From Labedella phragmitis (GTDB lineage Bacteria > Actinomycetota > Actinomycetes > Actinomycetales > Microbacteriaceae), in the NCBI RefSeq assembly GCF_004078635.1, contig NZ_RZNB01000004.1, positions 124,001-188,000 on the forward strand: 64,000 bases of DNA, written 5' to 3'. The notes under the pieces are model-generated. The model was given only the letters and a program-made list of their open reading frames with translations, ran no database searches and was not told where the DNA came from. Positions 10,362 to 19,600 of this stretch are shown piece after piece. Both the position numbers and the translations under genes were made by a program. Position 1 is the first letter of the stretch; each line of letters starts with the position of its first letter.

Positions 10362-10470
10362 GGTTCTCCGTATCGGCCCAGGCGTACGGCCGAATCCGTG
10401 TCAGTCGCTCCCCGATGGTGACCATCTTCAGGCGGATGCAGAGCACCCGTCATACGCCAGTCGCGACGGG
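10362..10470 (-). ncRNA. ZTP (pfl) riboswitch upstream of glyA-folD
   Basis: On the minus strand the leader contains, in order, all the conserved blocks of the ZTP aptamer. A 5-bp P1 (GTCGC at 10467-10463 with GCGAC at 10408-10404) encloses GACTGGCG (10462-10455) and the ACCATCGGGGAGCGAC block (10419-10404). The terminal hairpin CGGCC...GGCCG has CGCCTGGGC in its loop (10384-10376). ZTP riboswitches turn on one-carbon and purine genes when ZTP accumulates because 10-formyl-THF is short, exactly fitting glyA and folD. About 35 nt separate the aptamer from the start codon; I see no convincing intrinsic terminator, so control may be translational. Confidence 0.88.
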
Positions 10471-10474
10471 AGTC

Positions 10475-10480
10475 AGCATA
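10475..10480 (-). promoter_or_regulatory. -10 element of the glyA promoter
   Basis: TATGCT on the minus strand sits a few bases upstream of the riboswitch aptamer, so transcription would start at or near the 5' base of the aptamer. No strong -35 was recognised. Confidence 0.45.
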
Positions 10481-10499
10481 TCAGGGAGGCGGCGATCGA

Positions 10500-11174
10500 T
10501 CACTCGATCCGCACACCGAGGGCCGCGGCGAAGAGCGGTCCGAACTCCGCGAGCTGGTGCTCCCCGATGATCGCTCCGCGCAGGCTCTCGAGCCCCCTCA
10601 CCGCGGAGAACTCCCCGCCACGGAGGTCGAGGTCGGAGAGCGTCGCACGCGTCACGTCGAGCGTCCCGACGCGGCAGTCGACGAGGCGCAATCGCGTGAC
10701 CGTCGCGCCGCCGAGGTCGAGCTCCTCGAGCGAGCAGCCCTCGATGAGCAGGTCCGTGACGCGTGCACCGCGGAGGTTGATGTAGCCGAGCTTGCTGTCG
10801 GCGATGTGCACACTCCGCACCTCCGCGTCGTAGAGGTCGGCGGATCCGGATCGCGACGAGCGGATCTCGACGTCGCGCCAGAACGTCGACGGGGCGTCGA
10901 TCACGGGAGCCTCGAGGCCCGTGATCGTGGAGTCCATGAGGCGAGCGCCGCGCAACGCGGCCGCCCGCGTGGTGACCCTCTCGATGGCGCAACCCGAGAA
11001 CTGCACGTCGGCGAGGTCGACTCCCGTGACGTCGAGATCCGCGAAACGCACCCCGTCGTGGTAGTCGGCGATGCGGAGGTCCTCGATCGTGCCGTCGAGC
11101 AGGCCCGCGAGACGGACGGGTGCGACGCGAGGCGCCGACGGGTCGGAGGAGGGTCGACGCGGAGAGGAGGCCAT
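10500..11174 (-). CDS. Pentapeptide-repeat protein
   Basis: A 224-residue protein made almost entirely of pentapeptide repeats (A(D/N)LXX type), for example VRFADLDVTGVDLADVQFSG, running from about residue 20 to residue 200. Such repeats fold into a right-handed quadrilateral beta helix. Some members protect DNA gyrase, but most have unknown function, and no gyrase-linked neighbour is present here. There is no signal peptide. The ATG at 11174 has GAGGG just upstream; longer readings lack repeats. It is divergent from the DinB-like gene. Confidence 0.75.
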   Translation of the reverse strand: MASSPRRPSSDPSAPRVAPVRLAGLLDGTIEDLRIADYHDGVRFADLDVTGVDLADVQFSGCAIERVTTRAAALRGARLMDSTITGLEAPVIDAPSTFWRDVEIRSSRSGSADLYDAEVRSVHIADSKLGYINLRGARVTDLLIEGCSLEELDLGGATVTRLRLVDCRVGTLDVTRATLSDLDLRGGEFSAVRGLESLRGAIIGEHQLAEFGPLFAAALGVRIE

Positions 11175-11222
11175 GCCCTCAGTGTGCCGGACGGCACGGA
11201 CATCGCCGTCGGGGGTCGCCGC

Positions 11223-11234
11223 TACCGTGGAGCC
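11223..11234 (+). promoter_or_regulatory. Leaderless-type promoter of the DinB-like gene
   Basis: TACCGT (11223-11228) is followed by exactly 6 nt and then the ATG, the usual geometry of a leaderless actinobacterial transcript. No ribosome-binding site is needed in this arrangement. Confidence 0.45.
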
Positions 11235-11750
11235 ATGACGACATCGACCCGTTCCCTCCCTCACGACGACCGACCCGAACCGCCCGAGCGCGCCGGCGAG
11301 CGCGAGACGCTCGAGGGCTTCCTCGACTTCTTCCGGGCGACCGTCGTGTTCAAGGCGACCGGTCTATCGAACGCCGACGCCGCACGTCGGCTGCTGCCGA
11401 GCCTCACCACGGTCTCGGGGCTCGTGCGTCATCTCGCCGACGTCGAGCGCTCCTGGTTCCGCGAGTCGCTCGCCGGCGAGTCCGACGTCCCGACGCGGTG
11501 GAGCGACGACGACCGCGACGGCGAGTTCCGCGTCTCCGAGACCGACGATCTCGGAGAGCTGCTGCGCGACTACGAAGCCGCGTGCGCCGAGTCCCGCGCG
11601 GTGGCTGCGCGGTACGAACTCGACGACGTCGCCGCAGACGGTCGCCACTCCCTCCGATGGATCCTCGTGCACATGATCGAGGAGACGGGTCGCCACTGCG
11701 GTCACCTCGACATCCTGCGCGAACTCCTCGACGGCGCCACAGGGGAATGA
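11235..11750 (+). CDS. DinB/DUF664 family protein
   Basis: A 171-residue four-helix-bundle protein of the DinB/DUF664 superfamily. The metal-binding histidines can be seen in LVRHLADVE (about residue 67) and in the C-terminal ETGRHCGHLDILRE. Members act as thiol-dependent transferases or isomerases, often mycothiol-linked in Actinobacteria, or have unknown function. The start is set by the -10 element 6 nt upstream. It is divergent from the pentapeptide-repeat gene and is followed by the nagA region. The specific reaction is unknown. Confidence 0.75.
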   Translation: MTTSTRSLPHDDRPEPPERAGERETLEGFLDFFRATVVFKATGLSNADAARRLLPSLTTVSGLVRHLADVERSWFRESLAGESDVPTRWSDDDRDGEFRVSETDDLGELLRDYEAACAESRAVAARYELDDVAADGRHSLRWILVHMIEETGRHCGHLDILRELLDGATGE

Positions 11751-11779
11751 CGTCCTCGTCATGCCGCTCGGGCGTCGGA

Positions 11780-11814
11780 TAGGATCTGAACGGATTTTGT
11801 AAGCACCGCTTACA
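11780..11814 (+). promoter_or_regulatory. Promoter and palindromic operator of the nagA operon
   Basis: A possible -10 (TAGGAT, 11780-11785) is followed by a perfect inverted repeat, TGTAAGC-ACC-GCTTACA (11798-11814), placed at or just after the expected transcription start. This is a repressor-type position. The half-site, extended to TTTGTAAG, recurs in front of the D-aminoacylase and fucosidase genes. The cognate regulator is not adjacent. Confidence 0.55.
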
Positions 11815-11829
11815 TATGGAAGGGCAGCT

Positions 11830-12117
11830 GTGGAGACGCGCGACGGAGGCACCCGCTCGATGGCCGGACTGCCCGCACTCATCCTCCTCCCTTCCGTCGT
11901 CCGTCGGACCGAGGGCGACTCCCTCCTCGTCTCCGGAACCGTTCGTCTCGTCGTCGACGGAGCGATCGACGCACCGGCGGTCGCGTGGTCCCCTCGTCCG
12001 AACGGAAGCGAGGAGCGCACCTGGGCACCGTTCCGGCGCCGCGTCGCCGCGTCGCAGCCGCGACTCGACGCTCTCGGCATCGGCTACACCCACGCGGAAG
12101 GGATCGACTGGTCGTGA
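11830..12117 (+). CDS. Small protein of unknown function coupled to nagA
   Basis: This reading of 95 residues begins with GTG after a GGAAGGG ribosome-binding site and ends in a GTGA overlap with nagA, so nagA translation appears coupled to it. The sequence has a short hydrophobic stretch (MAGLPALILLPSV) and otherwise mixed polar character, with no signal peptide or motif I recognise. It could be a genuine small protein, for example a regulator or partner of amino-sugar metabolism, or a translated leader for nagA. Function unknown. Confidence 0.5.
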   Translation: METRDGGTRSMAGLPALILLPSVVRRTEGDSLLVSGTVRLVVDGAIDAPAVAWSPRPNGSEERTWAPFRRRVAASQPRLDALGIGYTHAEGIDWS

Positions 12118-13280
12118 CTGACGCCATCATCATCCACTCGGCGCGACTCGTCGACGCCGGCGCGGAGGTCCCGGACGCCTGGGTCGTCCTCGCCGACGGC
12201 ATCGTGCGAGACCGGGGGTCCGGCTCCGCGTGGCGGTCCATCGCCGTCGCGGGGACGGCGGAGATCGTCAGCGCCGAGGGCGGCGTGCTCGTCCCCGGGT
12301 TCGTCGACCTCCACGGGCACGGCGGCGGCGGCGCGGCGTTCGACGACGGCGCGGACGCGATCCTCACCGGAATCGCAGCTCATCGGGTGCACGGCACGAC
12401 GCGCAGCGTCGTGTCCCTCGTGTCCGCGCGGATCGACGATCTCGTCGAACGTCTCACCGTGATCGCCCGACTCGCGCAGAGCGACCCCACCATCCTCGGC
12501 GCACACCTCGAGGGCCCCTTCCTCTCCCCCGACAACCGCGGCGCCCACGATCCCTCGGCTCTCGTGGCCCCGACCGTCGCCGACGTCGAGCGACTCGTCG
12601 ACGCCGGCGCGGGCCTCCTCGTGCAGGTCACGATCGCGCCGGAACTCCCGGGCGCGGAGGACGCGATCCGGGCCTTCCGTCGAGCGGGTGTCGTCGTCGC
12701 GGTCGGGCACACGGCCATCGACTTCGCGGGCGCCTCGGCGGCGTTCACCGACGGAGCGACCCTCCTCACCCACGCGTTCAACGCGATGCCCGGCATCCAC
12801 CACCGCGCCCCCGGCCCTGTCGTGGCGGCCATGGCGGCCGCAGACGTCGTGCTCGAGCTCATCGCCGACGGCATTCACGTGGATCCGGCCGTCCTCGCGC
12901 TCGCCTTCGCGGGAGCGCCCGGGCGGATCGCGCTCGTCACGGACGCCATGGCCGCTGCGGGCGTCGGCGACGGCGCGTACGAACTCGGCGGCCTCGCGGT
13001 CACGGTAGACGACGGGGTCGCCCGCCTGACGGGCAGCGACGTCATCGCGGGGTCGACGCTCACGCAGGACGCCGCGCTCCGCACAGTCGTCACCGCCGGG
13101 GTCCCGCTCCCCGAGGCCGTCCGCGCGCTCACCGAGACACCGGCGCGCGTCATCGGCCGACGCGAACTCGGCTCCCTCGCGGTCGGATCCGTCGCCGACG
13201 CCGTCCTCCTCGGAGCAGACCTCGACGTCGCGGCGGTCTGGGTGGCGGGAGTCCGGGTCCACGGAGCGCCGGCTGCGTAG
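12114..13280 (+). CDS. nagA: N-acetylglucosamine-6-phosphate deacetylase
   Basis: A 388-residue amidohydrolase that removes acetate from GlcNAc-6-P to give glucosamine-6-P in the cytoplasm. Metal and catalytic features are visible: PGFVDLHGHG (His67, His69), AHLEGPF, GHTAIDF, THAFNAMPGIHHR, and the catalytic Asp in LVTDAMAAAG. The GTG start overlaps the upstream small gene by 4 nt; alternatives upstream lie in the other gene. No nagB or PTS gene adjoins it. The operator in front links it to the motif set seen in the 26-38 kb island. Confidence 0.93.
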   Translation: MTDAIIIHSARLVDAGAEVPDAWVVLADGIVRDRGSGSAWRSIAVAGTAEIVSAEGGVLVPGFVDLHGHGGGGAAFDDGADAILTGIAAHRVHGTTRSVVSLVSARIDDLVERLTVIARLAQSDPTILGAHLEGPFLSPDNRGAHDPSALVAPTVADVERLVDAGAGLLVQVTIAPELPGAEDAIRAFRRAGVVVAVGHTAIDFAGASAAFTDGATLLTHAFNAMPGIHHRAPGPVVAAMAAADVVLELIADGIHVDPAVLALAFAGAPGRIALVTDAMAAAGVGDGAYELGGLAVTVDDGVARLTGSDVIAGSTLTQDAALRTVVTAGVPLPEAVRALTETPARVIGRRELGSLAVGSVADAVLLGADLDVAAVWVAGVRVHGAPAA

Positions 13281-13340
13281 ATCAGTCCCGTCCCGCACGT
13301 GTCCCTCCGTATCGACCGCGCTGGACGATGCGAGTCGGCG

Positions 13341-13751
13341 TCAGCGTGACTCGGGGGACTCGTCGCTCGCGGAGTCGTCCCCAGAGTCGCCGCGACCGGA
13401 CCGCTCGTCGGCCCGGCTCACGGCGTCCGCGAGCTCGTCGGTGACGAGCAGATCGCGACGCACGTGGTCGCCGCGGTAGGCGGCCCGGCCCACCATGTGC
13501 GCGGAGATCGGGGCCGTGAGGCCCTGGAAGAAGAGGATCGCGATCGCGAAGGCGATCGTCGCGATGCTGACGTTCGAGACCGCGACGTCCACGATGATGA
13601 GCCCGAGGCCGAGGATCTGGGGCTTCGTCGCGGCGTGCAGGCGCGAGAGGACGTCCGGCAGGCGCAGTAGACCGATGCCGGCCGCCGCGCACAGGAAGGC
13701 CGCGACGACGATGAACGTCGCGGTGATCGCCTCGCTCCACTCGGCGCTCAT
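13341..13751 (-). CDS. mnhG: Na+/H+ antiporter subunit G
   Basis: A 136-residue membrane protein, the last gene of the Mrp/Mnh operon. It has three transmembrane segments in the first 85 residues, including the family signature GIGLLRLPDVLSRLHAATKP. A hydrophilic acidic tail (about residues 90-136, rich in Ser/Asp/Glu) follows. The ATG overlaps the mnhF stop by 4 nt. MnhG is needed for assembly or function of the multi-subunit monovalent cation/proton antiporter. Confidence 0.92.
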   Translation of the reverse strand: MSAEWSEAITATFIVVAAFLCAAAGIGLLRLPDVLSRLHAATKPQILGLGLIIVDVAVSNVSIATIAFAIAILFFQGLTAPISAHMVGRAAYRGDHVRRDLLVTDELADAVSRADERSGRGDSGDDSASDESPESR

Positions 13752-14011
13752 GTCGAATCCTGCTTCGACATGAAACGCGCGACGCTCACGGAACCGACGA
13801 TGCCGAACATGCCGAGCACGAGCATCACGGGCAGCGAGTCGGTGTGGTGGTTGACGGCCATCTCGGCTCCGAGCACGCACATGATCGTGACGACGAGCAC
13901 GTCGGACGCGATCACGCGGTCGAGGAGGCTCGGACCGGTGACGATGCGGTACACGGCCGCGAGCGCTCCGATCCCGAACATGACGCCGGCGGCGATGAGG
14001 GCGATCTGCAT
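13748..14011 (-). CDS. mnhF: Na+/H+ antiporter subunit F
   Basis: An 87-residue protein with three transmembrane helices and the family motif YRIVTGPSLLDRVIASDVL near residues 20-40. It overlaps mnhG by 4 nt and mnhE by 1 nt, so the three are tightly coupled. Length and position are typical for MnhF/MrpF, a small integral subunit of the antiporter. Confidence 0.92.
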   Translation of the reverse strand: MQIALIAAGVMFGIGALAAVYRIVTGPSLLDRVIASDVLVVTIMCVLGAEMAVNHHTDSLPVMLVLGMFGIVGSVSVARFMSKQDST

Positions 14012-14601
14012 CAGCGTTCTCCTTCCGTTCCGGGCGGGGTGGGGTCGGCCTCCGGCGGCCGAGCCGTCCCCCGCACGAGGGCGACGTCGTGCGCGGAACC
14101 GAAGCCGCGCACGATGCGTTCCTCGGTGCCGAGCACGCGCGACCGGGCCCGCTCGACGTCGCGCCCGTCGTCCGTGTCGAGGACGTGCAGGTACAGGATG
14201 GACTCGCCGCGGTCGAGGTCGACGACGATCGATCCCGGCACGAGCGAGAGCGACTCCGCTACCCACATCGTGATGAGGTCGGATCGCGTCCGCAATTGGA
14301 CCGCGACGATGGAGTTGTGCGGCACCGTCCCCGGACGCAGCACGATCCACGCGACCTGGAACGACGCGACGACGATGTCGAACGCGAGCCGCACGAAGAA
14401 GTAGACGGTCCGGGCCGGATCGAGCCGGCGCGAGAACTGGATGGCCGGCAGGTAGAACACGAGGGTCACGACCGTCGAGATCGCGACGCCCGTGAGCACG
14501 GAGAGCACCGTGAACTGCCCCCACAGCATCGCCCAGAGCAGGACGAGGCCGAGGAAGAGCATCGCCCGGCTGCCGAGACTCGCGTGCTCGCGCTGGTGCA
14601 T
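14011..14601 (-). CDS. mnhE: Na+/H+ antiporter subunit E
   Basis: A 196-residue subunit with two N-terminal membrane helices, then a soluble domain carrying the conserved SIVAVQLRTRSDLITMWVAE region and SLVPGSIVVDLD. The C-terminal 35 residues form a Pro/Glu-rich tail that is longer than in classical MnhE (about 160). One-base overlaps with both neighbours keep it in the operon. Role: structural subunit of the Mrp complex. Confidence 0.92.
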   Translation of the reverse strand: MHQREHASLGSRAMLFLGLVLLWAMLWGQFTVLSVLTGVAISTVVTLVFYLPAIQFSRRLDPARTVYFFVRLAFDIVVASFQVAWIVLRPGTVPHNSIVAVQLRTRSDLITMWVAESLSLVPGSIVVDLDRGESILYLHVLDTDDGRDVERARSRVLGTEERIVRGFGSAHDVALVRGTARPPEADPTPPGTEGER

Positions 14602-16163
14602 CACGGCACCTCCACGGGGAAGACGGAGCCGACATACGACGAGGGGTCCTCGATGTTGACGGCGGCACGCTCGGCGAGGGCGAAGAGCGGTCCGGCGAAG
14701 ACCGTGAGCGCGACGGTCACAACGACGAGGCCCGCCGTCGCGGACACCATGAGGGGCGAGACGGTCTTGAGGGACACACGACCGTCGTCCTCGGGATTCT
14801 CGCTCAATGAGGCGAGCAGCGAGGACGAGTAGCCCTCGACCTCGCGGCGACGCCGCCAGAAGGCCATGTTCCACACGCGAGCGAGCGCGTAGAGGGTCAC
14901 GAGCGACGTGGCCGCTCCCGCGACGATCACGACGTAGTCGAGAGGCGTACCCGACTCGACGCCGGCGCGGAAGAGGCCCACCTTGCCGAGGAAGCCCGAG
15001 AAGGGCGGGATGCCGCCGAGGTTGAGAGCGCCGATGAAGTAGAGCACGGCGACGATCGGCGCAGCGGTGAGCAGTCCGCCGAGCCGACTGATGGACGTGG
15101 ATCCCCCGACGCGCTCGATGAGTCCGGCGACGAGGAAGAGGGCCGTCTGCACGACGATGTGATGAACGACGTAGTAGATCGTCGATGTCGTCGCGGCCTC
15201 GCTCCCGATCGCGATGCCGAAGACCATGTAGCCGATGTGGCTCACGAGGGTGAACGAGAGCAGTCGCTTGATGTCGGCCTGCGCGACGGCGCCGAGGATG
15301 CCGACGATCATCGTCACTGCTGCCACGACGAGGAGCGGCGTCTGCAGCGGCACGTCGACGAAGAGCACCGTGTCGGTCCGGATGATCGCGTAGATGCCGA
15401 CTTTCGTGAGAAGGCCGGCGAAGACGGCCGTGACGGGTGCCGGCGCCGTCGGATACGAGTCCGGGAGCCAGAACGAGAGCGGGAACAGCGCGGCCTTGAC
15501 GCTGAAGCCGACGAGGAGGGCGAGGCACAGCACGAGCTGGACGTTAAGAGGCAGGTCGCGCACGCGATCCGAGATGAGTGCGATCGTCACGGTCCCGGTC
15601 GCGCCGTAGATGAGCGCGATCGACGCGACGAAGATGATCGACGACATGAGGCTCACGACGATGTACGTGACGCCCGCGCGGATGCGCGCGCCGGTTCCGC
15701 CGAGTGTCAGCAGCACGTAGCTCGCAGCGAGGAGCATCTCGAAGGCCACGTAGAGGTTGAAGAGGTCGCCCGCGACGAAGGCGTCGAAGACCCCCGCCGC
15801 GAGGACGAGGTACGTCGGGTGGAAGATCGACACGGGCGGCGGGTTGCTGTCGCGGTCCGCGATCCCCTGACCGATCGCGAACAACAGGACCCCGAGCAGC
15901 ATGAGCGACGAGACGACGAGCATGATCGCGGCGAGCCGATCGGCGACGAGCACGATGCCCCACGGCGCCTCCCACCCGCCGAGGTGCACGACGGCGGGCC
16001 CCGTCGCGTCGACGTGCACGAGCAGCGCTATCGACAGGACGGAGACGGCGGAGAGCACGATGGTGCTCACGGCGATCTGGATCTTCGGGTACTTGCCGAG
16101 CGTGAGTGCCACGGCCGCTCCGAGAAGCGGGAGCATCACGACGAGGGGGACGAGGGCGGTCAT
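14601..16163 (-). CDS. mnhD: Na+/H+ antiporter subunit D
   Basis: A 520-residue polytopic protein with about 14 membrane segments, homologous to NuoN/NuoM-type proton-translocating subunits. Characteristic features are the Glu in the NLYVAFEMLLAASYVLL helix and the Lys-containing FSVKAALFPLSFWLPDSY segment that forms the proton pathway. It overlaps mnhC by 4 nt and mnhE by 1 nt. Subunits A and D are the ion-translocating core of the Mrp complex. Confidence 0.94.
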   Translation of the reverse strand: MTALVPLVVMLPLLGAAVALTLGKYPKIQIAVSTIVLSAVSVLSIALLVHVDATGPAVVHLGGWEAPWGIVLVADRLAAIMLVVSSLMLLGVLLFAIGQGIADRDSNPPPVSIFHPTYLVLAAGVFDAFVAGDLFNLYVAFEMLLAASYVLLTLGGTGARIRAGVTYIVVSLMSSIIFVASIALIYGATGTVTIALISDRVRDLPLNVQLVLCLALLVGFSVKAALFPLSFWLPDSYPTAPAPVTAVFAGLLTKVGIYAIIRTDTVLFVDVPLQTPLLVVAAVTMIVGILGAVAQADIKRLLSFTLVSHIGYMVFGIAIGSEAATTSTIYYVVHHIVVQTALFLVAGLIERVGGSTSISRLGGLLTAAPIVAVLYFIGALNLGGIPPFSGFLGKVGLFRAGVESGTPLDYVVIVAGAATSLVTLYALARVWNMAFWRRRREVEGYSSSLLASLSENPEDDGRVSLKTVSPLMVSATAGLVVVTVALTVFAGPLFALAERAAVNIEDPSSYVGSVFPVEVP

Positions 16164-16699
16164 GCGCGGTCCTCCCCCGTCGTATCGTGCTTCGTCGTAT
16201 CGTGCTTCGTCGTGTCGGGCGACGTCGTGTCGGGCGACGTCGTGCGGTCCTCGTCGCCCGGTCTCTCGTCGCTCGCCCTGAGCACTTCGTGCACGGCCGC
16301 GTCGTCGAGGTCGAGCGGATCGAAGCTCGCCTCGGTCTGCGCCTCGGTCTCGCCCTCGTGCTCGTCGGGGACGGTGTCGCCTTCCTCGCCGAGCTGCGCG
16401 AGCCACCACGACCGGTAGATGAGGGCGAGGAGGAACGCCGTGATCCCGAAGTTGATGACGATCGCCGTCAGCATGAGCACTTGCGGCACCGGATCGACCA
16501 TCGAGTCGTCCGCCGCTGTCCCCGTCACGAGCGGCGGGGAGCCGTTGCCCCCGCTCATCAGGAAGATGAGGATGTTCGTCGCGTTCCCCACGAGCAGGAA
16601 CCCGATGAGCACGCGTGTGAGGCTGCGTTCGAGCATGACGTAGATGCCGACCGCGTACATCGCGCCCATGAGGACCACGAGGGTCAGGGACGCGCTCAT
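16160..16699 (-). CDS. mnhC: Na+/H+ antiporter subunit C with repetitive tail
   Basis: A 179-residue protein. Residues 1-110 form the NuoK-like MnhC fold with three helices (GNATNILIFLMSGG; DPVPQVLMLTAIVI). Typical MnhC is about 110-115 residues. Here about 70 extra hydrophilic residues follow, ending in pentapeptide repeats (TTSPD twice, TTKHD twice) encoded by four 15-bp direct repeats. The core is intact, so function should be normal. The tail is presumably cytoplasmic and is unusual. Confidence 0.9.
   Translation of the reverse strand: MSASLTLVVLMGAMYAVGIYVMLERSLTRVLIGFLLVGNATNILIFLMSGGNGSPPLVTGTAADDSMVDPVPQVLMLTAIVINFGITAFLLALIYRSWWLAQLGEEGDTVPDEHEGETEAQTEASFDPLDLDDAAVHEVLRASDERPGDEDRTTSPDTTSPDTTKHDTTKHDTTGEDRA
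16179..16238. repeat. Four 15-bp tandem repeats in the 3' end of mnhC
   Basis: Two copies of GTCGTATCGTGCTTC are followed directly by two copies of GTCGTGTCGGGCGAC on the plus strand, all in frame with mnhC. Identical pairs side by side suggest recent slippage duplication. They encode the TTKHD and TTSPD units of the protein tail. Confidence 0.9.
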
Positions 16700-19600
16700 C
16701 GTTCGGCCGCCGTCGTCGTCGAGAAGTCGTCGCTCGCGCCCGGATCGAGGTCGGCGTCCTCCTGTTGACGGTCGATCTCGCCGCCGAGGCTCCTCAGGAT
16801 GTCGACAGTGAGCCCGACGACCACGAGGTAGACGCCGAGGTCGAAGATCGTCGAGGTCCCGATCGAGAGGTGGCCGAGGACGGGTACGTCGGCCTCGAGG
16901 TACGCGGACGTGAGGGCATCGGCACCGAAGAACAGGGAGCCGACGGCGGACCCCACTGCGAGCAGGATGCCGGAACCGAGCAGCTTGCCCGCGTCGATCG
17001 GCACCGCTTCGGCGAGCTCGTAGCGCCCACCCGCGAGGTAGCGGGCGACGAGCGCGAGTCCGGCCAGGAGACCGCCGGCGAATCCGCCGCCGGGCGTGTT
17101 GTGGCCGGTGAACAGGAGGAAGATCGACACGACGATCGCGGGGTGGAAGAGCAGACGCACGAGCACTTCGAGGAGCAGCGAGCGGTTCTCGTCGCGAATC
17201 GTGCGACCCGCGAGCAGCCAGGACTGTCGCGCCCCGGAGGCGAGGCGCTCCTCCGGGGTCGCCGTGTGAGCGACGGTCGGCTCGTGAGCGCCGGCGTCCA
17301 CGAGTTGCGGGTGCGCCCCGGTGTCGTCGTGGTCGTCCTCGGCTGCGGAGGCGTCGGCCGAGTCGATCGTCGCCGGCGACTCTCCCGCCGGACTGATGCC
17401 GTTCGACGCCCGGACGTCCGCCGGGACCGCTCGTCGGTTCGCGCGCTGCCGACGAGCGCCGGGGAGACGCTGCGGGGTGCCGGAGCGTCCCGACACGAAG
17501 AGCAGGCTCGCGATCCCGGTCGCGACCACGACGAGCACGGCGATCTCGTTCATCGTGTCCCACGCCCGGATGTCGACGAGCATGACGTTCACGATGTTGC
17601 GACCGTGCCCCTCCTCGAGGGAGAGCCGCGGGAGTTCCGTCGCGATGCTCTCTGCTTCGCGCGCCGAGAGTGCGACGGCTGCGACGACCGACATGGTGAC
17701 GCCGAAGAGGACGCCGATGACGGCGCGACGCACCTTCCGCACCGGTCTGTTGTGCTGGGCGATCGCGTGGGGCAGCCGTCGGAGGACGAGGATGAACGTG
17801 ACGATCGTCGCGAGTTCGACGAGGGCCTGGGTGAGCGCGAGGTCGGGAGCCCCGTGCAGCGCGAACAGGGCGACGAGTCCGAAGCCCGTGACGCCGGCGA
17901 GCAGGACGGCGGTCATGCGCTGCCGCGCACGCGCCGCCATGACCGAGGCGACGATCATGCACGCGGCGATCACGACCTGGAGCGGGTAGTCGAAGGGGCG
18001 GATGTCGGTGGGCCAGGTTCTCGTGACGAGGAGCATCCCTCCCACCGCGAGGACGAAGACCACCACGATCGTCGTGAGGTATTGCGGCAGGCCGCCCCGC
18101 TGGGCGAAGAGGGTGACACGAGCTGCAAGACGGTCGACCGCGTTGACGGTCGTCCAGTAGCCGCGCGAGGCGTCGACGACGGCCGGCACGGTCGACTGGA
18201 GGCGCGCGACCGACCGACGGGCCGCGAAGAGGAGGAGTCCGAGCGCGATGACGGCGATCGAGAGGAAGAGAGCCGGCTCGAGTCCGTGCCACAGGGCGAG
18301 GTGGTACTCGCCGTGCCCGAACGTGTCGGCGTAGGCCGCGAGGAGCGGGTCGACGAGCGCGACGCCGATGCCGAAAACGATGCCCGCGACGCCGAGCACG
18401 AGCGGGGCAGCGACGATGGCGCCGCTGTCGCCGTGGATCGAGACGGGCTCCGTCGTGGTGCGGCGCGCGAAAGCACCCCACAGGAACCGCGCACTGTAGG
18501 CGACGGTGAGGACGGAGCCGACGGCGGTGCCGACGAGGGCGACCCACGCCCACGCGTCGCCCCGCAGCCCCTCCTCGATGAAGGCCGTGAAGACCGCTTC
18601 CTTCCCGACGAAGCCGATGAGCGGGATGATGCCGGCCATGGACGCCGTGGACAACGCGGCGGCGACCGCGAGCACCGGCATCGCCCGCCCGAGACCCGAG
18701 AGCTTGCGCCAATCCCGGGTGCCCGTCCGGTGGTCGATGATGCCGACGGTGAGGAAGAGCCCCGCTTTGTAGACGGCGTGGGCGAGCAGCATCGCCGCGC
18801 CGGCGAGCGCCGCGTCGCGCGTGCCGAAACCGACGATGACGAACAGGAAGCCGAGCTGGCTCACCGTGCCGTATGCGAGGACGAGCTTGAGGTCGTACTG
18901 GCGGAGGGACCTCCATGCCCCGACGAGCATGGTGAGCACGCCGAAGCCCACGACGATCGGGGTCCATGCCGGCGACTCTGCGTATCCCGGCGCGAATCGC
19001 GCCACGAGGTAGATACCCGCTTTGACCATCGCGGCGGCATGCAGGTAGGCGCTCACCGGGGTCGGCGCGGCCATCGCGGCCGGGAGCCAGAAGTGGAACG
19101 GGACGATGGCCGACTTCGACATCGCGCCGACGAGCACGAGGACGATCGCGATCGACGGAAGCACCCCCTGCGGGGGCTCGGCGACGAGTTCCGAGATCCG
19201 GGTCGTCCCGGCGATGACGCTCAGCATGACGACGCCGACGAGCATGACGAGCCCACCGAGGGTCGTCACCAGCAGAGCTTGGAGGGCCGCTCCCCTGCTC
19301 TCCTTCCGGCCGGTGTAGTGACCGATCAGGAGGTACGAGAGCACGCTCGTGATCTCCCAGTACATGAACATGACCATGACGTCGTCGGAGGTCACGAGCC
19401 CGTACATCGTGCCGGCGAAGCCGAGCAGCAGACCGGCGAACCGACCGAGCGCCGGCTCGTCGTCGCCGAAGTACGACGCGCAGTACACGAGGACGAGCGC
19501 ACCGACACCCGTCACGACGAGGGCCAAGAGCCACGCGAGAGCGTCCATCCGGAAGGCGATGGCGAGGTCGAGCTGCGGGATCCACAACCAGGATTCGGTC

